Positions 7,991 to 17,115 are shown, counted from the stretch's first letter. The stretch is DNA of 34,102 nt from an uncultured Bacteroidales bacterium (GCA_902801425.1 CADCIQ010000031.1:1-34102); one strand, 5' to 3'. Notes: a model not told the origin generated them from the sequence alone. Numbers and translations: made by a program.

Positions 7991-8590
7991 ATGACTATAA
8001 AGGAATTTTACGAAACAAACTGGCATCGTGGTAACGAAGTCAGACTGAATAACGGAAAGGAATACCTTGTAAAAGGCACAAAGGGACACGGAAGATTCCT
8101 TTTGCTCTTTTCTGAGGAATATGAGAAATGCTTTATCGCTGACTATAAAATAGTTGATTGCCGCACCTCTGACTATGAGGAGCCAGAAGAGGTGTATCTT
8201 GAGAAGAAACGTCTGGAAAGAGAGGCTGCTGAAGCCCAGAGAGAAGCCGAGCGACTGGAACGCCTCAGAGAAAAGCAGGAGCGCAAGCTGAGAAACCTAG
8301 AGGAACAGGAGCGACAGCATCAAGAGGCATTGGCAAGAAAGGCTGCAAAAAAGAAGGCTGCTGAAGAAAACAAGGCTGAAGGGAAGAAGGCTGAGCAACA
8401 AAAGGCAAAGGCAGAGGCAAAACCAGCTTCTAAGGCAGAGCCGAAGCCTGTGGCTAAACCTGTCGCAAAACCTATTGCAAAGGCTGAACCAGTAGCAACT
8501 TCTGAGCCTACGGCAGAGCAGCCTAAGAGAAAGCGTAAGCGTATCACTATCAGCCGCGCAGAGAAGGTTGAGATTAAATACGGGAAATGA
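7991..8590 (+). CDS. Lys/Glu/Ala-rich coiled-coil protein, unknown function
   Basis: Predicted protein of 199 residues without signal peptide, so probably cytoplasmic. Residues 1-65 form a small domain (MTIKEFYETNWHRGNEVRLN, then GTKGHGRFLLLFSEEY and FIADYKIVDCRTS) that may be a beta-rich fold. Residues about 70-135 are a charged coiled coil (EKKRLEREAAEAQREAERLE). Residues about 140-185 are a Lys/Ala/Pro tract with AKPVAKPIAKAEP-type repeats, and the end is strongly basic (PKRKRKRITISRAEKVEIKYGK). The basic end suggests nucleic-acid binding, but this is inference. I know no named family for it. The longer frame from 7853 is rejected because the promoter lies inside it. Confidence 0.75.
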   Translation: MTIKEFYETNWHRGNEVRLNNGKEYLVKGTKGHGRFLLLFSEEYEKCFIADYKIVDCRTSDYEEPEEVYLEKKRLEREAAEAQREAERLERLREKQERKLRNLEEQERQHQEALARKAAKKKAAEENKAEGKKAEQQKAKAEAKPASKAEPKPVAKPVAKPIAKAEPVATSEPTAEQPKRKRKRITISRAEKVEIKYGK

Positions 8591-8936
8591 TTGTTACAAT
8601 GGCAAACTGCAAGCTGTTTTTAACTGACAATAATTACCAATCTTAATCCATCAGTTATAATCTTATCAAAATATAATTATTGGTAAAAGATTGGTAAGAT
8701 TGGGAGATTTGTCGCAGACCCTCTGACCATAGGGAAGAAACTTGCGTAGCTTGTAGAGTCTTGCGAAAAATTATTATCAGTTCAGCATCGGAGATGCGTT
8801 TGCCTCGAATTAGTCGAACTGAGGTTTAATAGGTAATTAGTCATTCGTAATTACTTTCTGTTTCCTTTTTATAGACCTCAAACATAAAAAAAGCATCACC
8901 CATTTAGGTGATGCTTTTTTTACTAAGAAAAATACT
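8591..8936. other. Gene-free stretch with inverted repeat and terminator
   Basis: No gene is seen. It holds an inverted repeat, TTACCAATCTT (8634-8644) with AAGATTGGTAA (8687-8697), the right arm carrying the unit GATTGGTAA twice over. A partial copy of the dispersed motif (AGTCGAACTGAGGTTTAA, about 8812-8829) and the terminator at 8886-8921 follow. Confidence 0.55.
8886..8921. terminator. Bidirectional terminator
   Basis: Perfect stem AGCATCACC / GGTGATGCT around CATTTA, flanked by A7 on the left and T7 on the right. It can end the histone-like gene on the minus strand (15 bp after its stop) and transcripts arriving from 8590. Confidence 0.93.
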
Positions 8937-9110
8937 TTACTTAGCAGCCTCGAGAGAAGCCTTACGGAACTCCTTCATAGCCTTCTCAATAGCGAGTGAA
9001 GCCTTACGTGCACGAGCACCTGCAGCCTTGTTACCATTCTCAGCCTGAGCAGCTGCGTCCTTTGCAAACTCTGCATACTCTGCAGCGATCTTTTCAACTA
9101 ATTCTTTCAT
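8937..9110 (-). CDS. Histone H1-like protein (Hc1 type), 57 residues
   Basis: Small basic, Ala- and Lys-rich protein: MKELVEKIAAEYAEFAKDAA at the start, then ENGNKAAGARARKASLAIEK and a MKEFRKASLEAAK end. This is the pattern of the bacterial histone H1-like Hc1 family (PF07432) as found in Bacteroidetes, with the typical NGNKAAG-R-R-RKA core. It probably binds DNA or nucleoid components. Composition is about one third Ala. The reading frame is short but has a consensus promoter (9175-9206) about 65 bp upstream and a perfect terminator 15 bp downstream, so it is a true single-gene unit, likely well expressed. Confidence 0.9.
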   Translation of the reverse strand: MKELVEKIAAEYAEFAKDAAAQAENGNKAAGARARKASLAIEKAMKEFRKASLEAAK

Positions 9111-9174
9111 TTTATTATAAAGTTTAATGTTAATAGATTCAGCGTATTACCACCTACTGTATTACTTTCGCTTG

Positions 9175-9206
9175 CAAAGATACGTAAAAAACATAGTAAC
9201 ATCAAA
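9175..9206 (-). promoter_or_regulatory. Promoter of the histone-like gene
   Basis: On the minus strand TTTG (9203-9206), 20 bp, TATCTTTG (9175-9182): an exact consensus match. Confidence 0.82.
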
Positions 9207-9287
9207 ATTTTACTAAGTTTTTTGACATTTTTTTATAAAAAAGTGCATTCTGAGGCATTCTGAAAGCATTTTTATAAAAAAAATCAT

Positions 9288-9295
9288 TATTTTTG
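9288..9295 (+). promoter_or_regulatory. -7 element of the mutarotase gene
   Basis: TATTTTTG fits TAnnTTTG. No clear TTTG lies at -33. It gives a leader of about 35-60 nt. Confidence 0.55.
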
Positions 9296-9358
9296 CACAC
9301 AACTTTTTGATATACTAATTCATAATTAACTAAAACTATAGCAAGATTCGCATTTAAA

Positions 9359-9661
9359 ATGTACCTAAAACCTGGCTATGAAGCTGAATATGAAAAGCGT
9401 CACGCTGCTATATGGCCTGAGCTTGTAAAGATGATAAAAGATGGCGGAGTAAGCAATTATTCCATCTATTGGGATAAGGATACAAACATCCTGTTCGGCT
9501 ATCAAGAATGTTCAGGTGAGGGCAATTCACAGGACACGAGCAACGGTATTGACCCTATCACACAGAAATGGTGGGATATGATGGCTGATATCATGGAAGT
9601 TAACCCTAATGACAACTCTCCTGTCACTATTCCTTTGAAAGAAGTTTTCCATTTGGAGTAG
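9359..9661 (+). CDS. rhaM: L-rhamnose mutarotase
   Basis: Interconverts the alpha and beta anomers of L-rhamnose and feeds rhamnose catabolism. The 100 residues from the ATG match the RhaM family: EYEKRHAAIWPEL near the N-terminus (active-site His), GVSNYSIYWDKDTNILFGYQE, QKWWDMMADIMEVNP and the end PLKEVFHLE. E. coli RhaM is 104 residues and begins a few residues earlier. Here the frame upstream of the ATG reads ARFAFK (9341-9358), which continues the family's first beta strand, but no ATG, GTG or TTG precedes it, only an ATA codon at 9338. The stop codon TAG is also the first three bases of the GC-rich palindrome. No other rhamnose genes are nearby. Confidence 0.9.
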   Translation: MYLKPGYEAEYEKRHAAIWPELVKMIKDGGVSNYSIYWDKDTNILFGYQECSGEGNSQDTSNGIDPITQKWWDMMADIMEVNPNDNSPVTIPLKEVFHLE

Positions 9662-9817
9662 CCCCTCACCTGCCCTACGGGCATCCTCTCCCCAAGGGGC
9701 GAGGAGGAAGTTACATTTGTTCACGGAAGACCTTGTTGATTATTAACTATTGATTGGAGATACTAACTTCCCCCCTCGCCCCTTGGGGAGAGGGTGCCCG
9801 TAGGGCGGGTGAGGGGC
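9661..9817. repeat. GC-rich palindromic element, full copy 1
   Basis: The left arm (CCCCTCACCTGCCC, CTCTCCCC, AAGGGGCGAGG, GTTACATTTG) is mirrored by the right arm (CTTCCCCCCTCGCC, TTGGGGAGAGGG, GGGCGGGTGAGGGG). The element separates the convergent rhaM and thiD genes and can fold as a long hairpin on either strand, so it may act as a bidirectional terminator. The right arm codes the last residues of ThiD. Confidence 0.85.
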
Positions 9818-10566
9818 CACACCGGCCCATTCCCATGCCCTATGCCCAAATCTTTTCCTCCCCGAATAGCCTTCGTTACATAGTCCTTTCCTCTTGCAAC
9901 GGCATCTTCAATAGAATAGCCAAGAGCAAGGGATGCAGCTATAGCACTCGAAAGGGCACAGCCTGTTCCGTGAAGGTTGGTGCTTTCTATCTTCTCCGTA
10001 GCATAGACGCGTTCTGTGCCATTGGCAAGGCATAGTCTGTCTGCCATTTCAGAGCCTTCCGCATGACCACCTTTTATTAATAGGTTATAGTTACGGGCAT
10101 TAAATCCGGATAATCCAGACAAAGTTTCCATTTCAGGGATGTTAGGTGTGATAAGGGTGCAGAGAGGGAATAGTTCTGAAACAACAATACCAATGGCATC
10201 CTCCGACATCAAACGTCGGCCGCTTGTGGAAATCATCACGGGGTCTAAGACAATCGAGAATTGAGAATTGAGAATTGATAATTGGTGACGGAGTGTTTCT
10301 GCTATGACATGGGCAACATCAGCAGACGGTATCTGTCCGATTTTTATAGCCTTCACATCAAGATCGGAAAGAACGGCTTCAAGTTGGCTCTTTACCACAT
10401 CTGCTGGTACAGGCATAACAGACTGCACCCCAAGCGTGTTTTGAGTGGTGAGAGCGGTTATTACCGATGCTCCATAGCATCCCAAGGATTCTATGGTGCG
10501 AAGATCCTGTTGTATGCCTGCGCCTCCACTTGGATCGCTTCCGGCTATTGTCAATACTATTTCCAT
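9763..10566 (-). CDS. thiD: Hydroxymethylpyrimidine / phosphomethylpyrimidine kinase
   Basis: Phosphorylates HMP and HMP-P to HMP-PP for thiamine synthesis. The 267-residue protein has GSDPSGGAGIQQD at 9-21, the VLDPVMISTSGRRL segment at 106-119, IKGGH at 164-168 and HGTGC at 199-203, all typical of the ribokinase-like ThiD family. Two oddities are visible. Residues about 94-105 (HQLSILNSQFSI) are coded by an AATTGAGAATTGAGAATTG-type simple repeat, and the C-terminus PLTRPTGTLSPRGEGGS (251-267) is coded by the right arm of the GC-rich palindrome. It is the last gene of the thi operon, 45 bp after the tenI-like gene. Confidence 0.93.
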   Translation of the reverse strand: MEIVLTIAGSDPSGGAGIQQDLRTIESLGCYGASVITALTTQNTLGVQSVMPVPADVVKSQLEAVLSDLDVKAIKIGQIPSADVAHVIAETLRHQLSILNSQFSIVLDPVMISTSGRRLMSEDAIGIVVSELFPLCTLITPNIPEMETLSGLSGFNARNYNLLIKGGHAEGSEMADRLCLANGTERVYATEKIESTNLHGTGCALSSAIAASLALGYSIEDAVARGKDYVTKAIRGGKDLGIGHGNGPVWPLTRPTGTLSPRGEGGS

Positions 10567-10611
10567 AAACTATGAACTATGCACTATGAACTATGCATTA
10601 TGAACTATGCA
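10567..10611. repeat. Tandem repeat between tenI-like gene and thiD
   Basis: The whole gap consists of about three copies of a 14-15 bp unit (ACTATGAACTATGCAC type, with small changes). It may form no stable hairpin and looks like a simple-sequence spacer. Confidence 0.7.
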
Positions 10612-11139
10612 CTACCTCCAGGCGTCGCCTAAAATCATTGCGCCTCCAAATCCGAGGCTTAATACTTCTTCTACTTTATCAAACGTAACTCCGCCTAATG
10701 CCATAACCTTATTATCTATGATACCCTCAGCCACAGCCTTTTCTATCTGCTCTCTGCTGAATGCCGAATTATACCCTTGCTTGGATATTGAGTTATAGAT
10801 GGGTGAAAGTGAGAGATAGTTGCATCTGTCCTTCCATTCTTTTATTTCTTCTAAAGAATGGCAGCTTCGGCTGATGCCACCTTTCCACCCTTGTGGAGGA
10901 ATAGGATTGCGAGAGTTGAGGTGTATGCCATACAAACCATATTTCACAGCAAGATGATGATGATCGTGAAGGACAAGTCGCGAATGGTATTCTGCAGGAA
11001 TATCACGAATAAGCCGCTCCATTTCATCAGAAGTGCTCTCCGGCTTACGAAGATGTATTAAATCCACATGAGCGAGACGCTGAACGATTCGTTCAGCCTC
11101 CCGCTCTATGAAATATGGAAGTGTGATTACAATTATCAT
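10612..11139 (-). CDS. tenI: TenI/ThiE-like protein (short)
   Basis: TIM-barrel protein of 175 residues of the thiamine phosphate synthase/TenI superfamily. Visible elements: VDLIHLRKPE (the HLRKP strand), VLHDHHHLA, GIHLNSRN, SLSPIYNS and ALGGVTFDKVEEVL followed by GFGGAMILGDAW. It is shorter and more divergent than the ThiE at 16007, which keeps the full active site. By position and by analogy with TenI it may be a thiazole tautomerase, but a second ThiE cannot be excluded. Its ATG overlaps the thiH stop by one base (TAATG), indicating translational coupling. Confidence 0.78.
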   Translation of the reverse strand: MIIVITLPYFIEREAERIVQRLAHVDLIHLRKPESTSDEMERLIRDIPAEYHSRLVLHDHHHLAVKYGLYGIHLNSRNPIPPQGWKGGISRSCHSLEEIKEWKDRCNYLSLSPIYNSISKQGYNSAFSREQIEKAVAEGIIDNKVMALGGVTFDKVEEVLSLGFGGAMILGDAWR

Positions 11140-12287
11140 TACACAGCCTTCTGATTAATCATCAGATTGACATGATCGAATGAGCCGTCCCAGTCTTTCC
11201 ATACAGGTTCTATGCCACGAGCCTTCAGCGCGTTGGCGATTTCCTCAACTGTGCGGTCATCACTTACGGTAAACTGCTCAAGAGCCTGTGGATAGCTGTA
11301 GTAGCCACCCGGATTCACACGACTTGCAGCCGACATGGTAGTAACGCCAAGAGTACACATGTTATTACGTATAAACTCAGGTTCACGTGTAGAATAGCTT
11401 ATATCCACATCATGGTCGAAGATACGCATAGCGAATGTGACCTGTGCCAACTCACGATCATTAACAAAACAGTTTGGTTGGAAACCCTCATTCTGAGCAG
11501 GGCGCATACGTGGGAAATTGACAGAGTACTTGGTCTTCCAATATTTTTTCTGGAGATAACGAAGATGATACGCAAGCATAGTGACATCGGTCTTCCATTC
11601 CTTCTCAAGTCCGAGCAAAGCACCCATACCGATAGAATGAACACCAGCCATTCCCATACGATCAAAGCCGTTAAGACGCCACTCAAACTTAGACTTCATA
11701 CCACGTGGATGATAGTTCTTGTAATGAGCCTCATTGTAAGTTTCCTGAAAACAGATTACACCATTCAGGCCATGATGGGTAAGCATGGCGTAGTCCTCTG
11801 TTGAAAGAGGCATTACCTCTATCTTCAGGTTTGAGAAATATGGCTTGGCACGGTCGAGAGCCTTGGCAAGATAGTCAACGCCCGCCTTTGCTGGATTCTC
11901 ACCTGTTACGATGAGAAGATTCTCGAAAGGACCAAGCCTCTTGATAGCCTTGTATTCATCCTCACACTGGTCAATGGTAAGGATTGTACGTGCCATAGGA
12001 TTCTCACGATGGAAACCGCAATACACGCATGAATTTGAGCATGAGTTGGTGATATAGAGAGGGATGAACATTGACATCGTCTTGCCAAAACGCTCACGGG
12101 TATATTTCTGCGACAGACGTGCCATCTGCTCAAGATATGGCTCTGCTGCAGGTGATATAAGTGCCATGAAGTCTTCTACATCACAATGCTCCTTGGCAAG
12201 GGCACGACGCACGTCAAGATCTGTCTTTGAGGCAATCTTGCGAGTGGTCTCATCCCATGATATTTTCTTTAATTCATCACTAAACAT
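11139..12287 (-). CDS. thiH: 2-iminoacetate synthase
   Basis: Radical SAM enzyme that cleaves tyrosine to dehydroglycine (2-iminoacetate) and p-cresol for thiazole assembly. The 382-residue protein has the cluster motif CxxxCxxC at Cys83, Cys87 and Cys90 (NSCSNSCVYCGF), GENPAKAG, and the family segments EVMPLSTEDY, CFQETYNEAHYK, GMGALLGLE and SVNFPRMRPA. The presence of ThiH instead of glycine oxidase ThiO fits an anaerobe. It is followed by the tenI-like gene with a one-base overlap and preceded by a cloverleaf-like repeat that separates it from thiF. Confidence 0.96.
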   Translation of the reverse strand: MFSDELKKISWDETTRKIASKTDLDVRRALAKEHCDVEDFMALISPAAEPYLEQMARLSQKYTRERFGKTMSMFIPLYITNSCSNSCVYCGFHRENPMARTILTIDQCEDEYKAIKRLGPFENLLIVTGENPAKAGVDYLAKALDRAKPYFSNLKIEVMPLSTEDYAMLTHHGLNGVICFQETYNEAHYKNYHPRGMKSKFEWRLNGFDRMGMAGVHSIGMGALLGLEKEWKTDVTMLAYHLRYLQKKYWKTKYSVNFPRMRPAQNEGFQPNCFVNDRELAQVTFAMRIFDHDVDISYSTREPEFIRNNMCTLGVTTMSAASRVNPGGYYSYPQALEQFTVSDDRTVEEIANALKARGIEPVWKDWDGSFDHVNLMINQKAV

Positions 12288-12337
12288 AGTGTTTTTATTT
12301 AAATTATAAAATGAATAATGAAAAATGGTAAAATACG

Positions 12338-12419
12338 GACCCTCTCCCCGCTCTCCCTGCGTAGGGAGAGAGCCGGTTCGCGGTAAGAAGTCCCCCTATG
12401 CAGGGGGATTTAGAGGGTC
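12338..12419. repeat. Cloverleaf-like palindromic element
   Basis: Outer stem GACCCTCT (12338-12345) / AGAGGGTC (12412-12419). Inside are three hairpins: CTCTCCC...GGGAGAG (12351-12370), CCG-GTTCG-CGG (12373-12383) and TCCCCCT...AGGGGGA (12391-12408). It lies between thiF and thiH in the middle of the operon, flanked by AATGAAAAATG-type AT repeats. Confidence 0.75.
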
Positions 12420-12446
12420 TTGTATTTTTAATTTTTCATTTTTCAT

Positions 12447-13265
12447 TTATTTACGTTTGGAGCATGGCTTGAAGGCATACTCCTTTAGTTCGGTTATTGT
12501 TGGATTTTTTCCGCAAAGGGCACAAGAGGCATTCTTTGGGAACGACATCTTGTTCCATTCCATTGTAAGGGCATCGAAGGTAAGGATGGCGTTTGTCATC
12601 GGCTCTCCTACACCAGCAAGGTATTTCACAGCCTCAGTAGCCTGAATAGTACCGAGCATTCCGGCTATGCTTCCGAGGACACCTACCATTGAGCAGGTCT
12701 CAACATCTTCTTTCTCTGGTGGTTCTGGGAAGAGACAACGATAACAGGCTGTGCCGTGCGTATGCGTCATCATCTGACCGGAATAGCGGTTTATACCACC
12801 AATACAGAATGGTTTATCGAGCATGATACAGGCATCATTGATAAGATATTTCGTTGAGAAATTGTCAGAGCCTTCAAGTACATAGTCATAAGGACGTATG
12901 AGTTCAAGAGCATTATCCTCTGTAAGATACAACTCATGCTTGATAATGTTCACATCAGGATTGATGTCTTTGGCGCGTTCAAAAGCAGAATCAACCTTCG
13001 GGCGACCAATATCTGAAGTACCGTGGATGACCTGTCGCTGAAGGTTTGTGATGGAGACTGTATCTCCGTCCACAATGCCTATCGTACCAACTCCCGCAGC
13101 TGCGAGATACATGACAATCGGTGAACCTAATCCTCCGGCTCCTACCACGAGCACCTTGGCATTGAGGAGACGAAGCTGTCCCTCCTTGCCAAAGCCATCG
13201 AGAATGAGATGACGGTTATAGCGTCGTTTCTGCTCGGATGTGAGTTCCTTTGTTTCCTGACTCAT
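12447..13265 (-). CDS. thiF: ThiF-type sulfur-carrier adenylyltransferase
   Basis: E1-like enzyme that adenylates the C-terminal Gly-Gly of ThiS so that it can be thiocarboxylated. The 272-residue protein has the nucleotide loop VVGAGGLGSP at 40-49, GIVDGDTVSITNLQRQ at 62-77, GSDNFSTKYLIND at about 131-143, and zinc-binding CxxC pairs at Cys173/Cys176 and Cys247/Cys250. The catalytic Cys is probably Cys190. It is close to MoeB as well. The position two bases after thiC and in an operon with thiS favours ThiF. Confidence 0.93.
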   Translation of the reverse strand: MSQETKELTSEQKRRYNRHLILDGFGKEGQLRLLNAKVLVVGAGGLGSPIVMYLAAAGVGTIGIVDGDTVSITNLQRQVIHGTSDIGRPKVDSAFERAKDINPDVNIIKHELYLTEDNALELIRPYDYVLEGSDNFSTKYLINDACIMLDKPFCIGGINRYSGQMMTHTHGTACYRCLFPEPPEKEDVETCSMVGVLGSIAGMLGTIQATEAVKYLAGVGEPMTNAILTFDALTMEWNKMSFPKNASCALCGKNPTITELKEYAFKPCSKRK

Positions 13266-13267
13266 TG

Positions 13268-15120
<1,853 letters not shown>

Positions 15121-15124
15121 GTTT

Positions 15125-15895
15125 TTAATTTAGAAACGCTGTCAACGGACTTGATGCTTCTGCGCACTCGCTTACAGAGCCGAGACCAGCCTCGTAAGCA
15201 CGACGACCAGCAATGACAGCCTCCTTGAAGGCTATAGCCATCTGAACAGGATCACCGGCAACGGCAATGGCAGTATTTACCAAACAACAGTCTGCACCCA
15301 TCTCCATAGCCTCTGCTGCATGACTTGGAGCTCCGATACCCGCATCAACAACGACAGGAACGTTAGCCTGCTCGATAATGATCTGAAGGAAATCCTTCAT
15401 GCGAAGTCCCTTGTTTGTACCGATAGGAGCTGCGAGAGGCATTACGGTTGCTGCTCCTGCCTCTTCCAGATGCTTGCAAAGGGTAGGGTCTGCCTGACAA
15501 TAAGGAAGCACCACGAAACCGAGCTTTACGAGCTGCTCCGTAGCCTTCAATGTCTCGATTGAATCAGGAAGTAGGTAACGTGGATCTGGGTGAATCTCCA
15601 GTTTCAGCCAGTTTGTTCCGAAAGCCTCACGAGCCATCTGTGCGGCAAATACAGCCTCCTCCGCATTACGCACACCTGATGTGTTAGGAAGTAGCTGAAT
15701 GCGAGGATTCTGAGTGATATGAGTCAGGAGATCATCCTGCTTATCCTCAAGTTCGATACGCTTCATGGCAACTGTAACCATCTCTGACTCTGATGCATCG
15801 ATAGCCTTTGCCATTAGTTCATTGTTGTTGAATTTTCCTGTTCCAAGGAAGAGGCGTGAATTAAACTCACGACCTGCAATAATAAGTTTTTCCAT
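15125..15895 (-). CDS. thiG: Thiazole synthase
   Basis: Condenses DXP, dehydroglycine and ThiS thiocarboxylate into the thiazole phosphate. The 256-residue TIM-barrel protein has RLFLGTGKF at 14-22, TVAMKRIE at 41-48, [14 protein letters not shown] at 69-82, Lys98 in NWLKLEI (the Schiff-base Lys), [33 protein letters not shown] and the VNTAIA segment near the end. Its length is normal. It lies after thiE, with a second cloverleaf-like repeat between them. Confidence 0.97.
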   Translation of the reverse strand: MEKLIIAGREFNSRLFLGTGKFNNNELMAKAIDASESEMVTVAMKRIELEDKQDDLLTHITQNPRIQLLPNTSGVRNAEEAVFAAQMAREAFGTNWLKLEIHPDPRYLLPDSIETLKATEQLVKLGFVVLPYCQADPTLCKHLEEAGAATVMPLAAPIGTNKGLRMKDFLQIIIEQANVPVVVDAGIGAPSHAAEAMEMGADCCLVNTAIAVAGDPVQMAIAFKEAVIAGRRAYEAGLGSVSECAEASSPLTAFLN

Positions 15896-15902
15896 AATTA
15901 GA

Positions 15903-16043
15903 AGCCCCCCGAATCCCCCGAGGGGGAATTTTTAGGATTGTATAAATCCTTATGGGGGTATATTGATTGTAAATTATTAATTTGTTTTTGAGGTTCAAAT
16001 ACTATCTTAAATCTCTCCCCCTCGGGGGAGATGGAAGGGGGCT
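15903..16043. repeat. Second cloverleaf-like palindromic element
   Basis: Outer stem AGCCCCC (15903-15909) / GGGGGCT (16037-16043). Inner hairpins TCCCCC-GA-GGGGGA (15914-15927), AGGATT...AATCCT (15934-15950) and CTCCCC...GGGGAG (16015-16030). Its right end overlaps the last codons of thiE. Confidence 0.75.
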
Positions 16044-16642
16044 ATAAATTTTTTCATCTCCTCTACCGGATCATCAGCATTCAATACTGCTCCGCTCAAG
16101 GCTATACCCGTCACGCCTGTCTGCATAATCTGCGGAACATCCTCCAAGGTTATTCCGCCTATGGCAACAATAGGAAGGTCTATGCCCTCAGCCTTCATCT
16201 GACTGCAAATGCTGATATATCCCTCAAGACCAAGGATAGGTGACAATCCTTTCTTTGTCGTTGTGAAACGGAATGGACCACAACCTATATAGTTTGCTCC
16301 AGCCTCATAATGAGCACGGACATCCTCAAAAGTATTGGCTGTTCCTCCTATGATGAAGTCATCACCAAGAATCCTGCGAGCCTCCGCTATCGGCATATCC
16401 TTCTTGCCAAGATGAACGCCGTCTGCCTTTATCTGCTTAACGAGGTCCACATGGTCGTCGATGATGAATGTAGCTCCGGCCTCTCGGCACATTTTCTGAG
16501 CTTCAAGAGCCACAGGCAGAATTTCCTCATCCGTTGCATCCTTCATCCTGAGCTGAATCCAACGGCAACCGCCCTCCAATGCCAGACGGATTGAATCAAG
16601 GTAGGAATAGCGATCGTTATAATGACTTATAAATTGTATCAT
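16007..16642 (-). CDS. thiE: Thiamine phosphate synthase
   Basis: Joins HMP-PP and thiazole phosphate to thiamine phosphate. The 211-residue protein has WIQLRMKDAT (27-36), FIIDDHVDL, ADGVHLGKKDM, IGGTANT, YIGCGPFRFTTTKKG and VAIGGITLEDV, all active-site segments of ThiE. The frame is open further upstream, but the ATG at 16642 overlaps the thiS stop as ATGA and begins at the normal MIQFISH position, so it is preferred. The C-terminal residues PFHLPRGGEI are coded by the cloverleaf-like repeat, which supplies the stop codon as well. Confidence 0.94.
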   Translation of the reverse strand: MIQFISHYNDRYSYLDSIRLALEGGCRWIQLRMKDATDEEILPVALEAQKMCREAGATFIIDDHVDLVKQIKADGVHLGKKDMPIAEARRILGDDFIIGGTANTFEDVRAHYEAGANYIGCGPFRFTTTKKGLSPILGLEGYISICSQMKAEGIDLPIVAIGGITLEDVPQIMQTGVTGIALSGAVLNADDPVEEMKKFIAPFHLPRGGEI

Positions 16643-16836
16643 CCTCCGCAAGCTGCCTTGATAATGATAATACTTGTTCCTTCGCTTATTGTGGTTGAAG
16701 CCCACTCTGAGCGTGGAATCATCTGATTGCTAATGGCAACGGCAACGCCTTTCTCCGGAAGGTTAAGTTCCTCAGAGAGAGCGAGAAGGGTAGTAGCCTC
16801 TGTTGCTACCGGCTTGTTGTTTACGCTTATATTCAT
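16639..16836 (-). CDS. thiS: Sulfur carrier protein ThiS
   Basis: Ubiquitin-like carrier of 65 residues that delivers sulfur for thiazole formation. It begins MNISVNNKPV, contains LNLPEKGVAVAISNQMIPRS, and ends in the required CGG. ThiF adenylates the final Gly. The frame is open to 16869, but the added residues are coded by a GGTCAAAAGTC-type simple repeat, so the ATG at 16836 is chosen. First gene of the operon, overlapping thiE by four bases. Confidence 0.93.
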   Translation of the reverse strand: MNISVNNKPVATEATTLLALSEELNLPEKGVAVAISNQMIPRSEWASTTISEGTSIIIIKAACGG

Positions 16837-17020
16837 ATCTGTTTTCTTTACATTGAAGTCAAAAGTCAAAGGTCAAAAGTCGAAAGCCTTAGTCCTTTGT
16901 CCTTCGACCTTAGTCTTAAACAAAGACACAGATATGTAGTTTCGGGAATGGTATATACAAGAAATCCCTATCTCAGCACCAAATTCTCGGGTACGTGAAA
17001 CAGGGGTAAATTGTGGTTAA
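16837..17020 (-). other. Leader between TPP riboswitch and thiS
   Basis: About 185 nt with no gene. It probably contains the expression platform. A region near the 3' end (about 16855-16915) reads GTCGAAGGACAAAGG then TTTCGACTTTTGACC, able to pair GTCGAA with TTCGAC, but it is also a common simple repeat, so its role is uncertain. No standard terminator with a U-run is evident. Confidence 0.5.
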
Positions 17021-17104
17021 CTCGTTCCTTGCGACAGCATTACCTGCATCAAGTTCTATGGGTATAATCTCAGCCAACATTCAAAAAAACGTCAGCACCC
17101 CGTT
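17021..17104 (-). promoter_or_regulatory. TPP riboswitch (THI element)
   Basis: On the minus strand the conserved blocks appear in order: CGGGGTGCTGACG, GGCTGAGATTATACCC, GAACTTGATGCAGG, TAATGCTGTCGCAAGGAACG. These are the GGGGUGC, CUGAGA, ACCC, GAACCUGAU and AAUGC...AAGGGA elements of the thi-box aptamer. It lies just after the promoter and ahead of thiS, so TPP is expected to repress the whole operon. Confidence 0.96.
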
Positions 17105-17115
17105 TTTTCAACGTG

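Noticed and set aside
16643-16705. Upstream extension of ThiE
   Set aside because: It overlaps thiS. The ATGA overlap and the family N-terminus fit the ATG at 16642.
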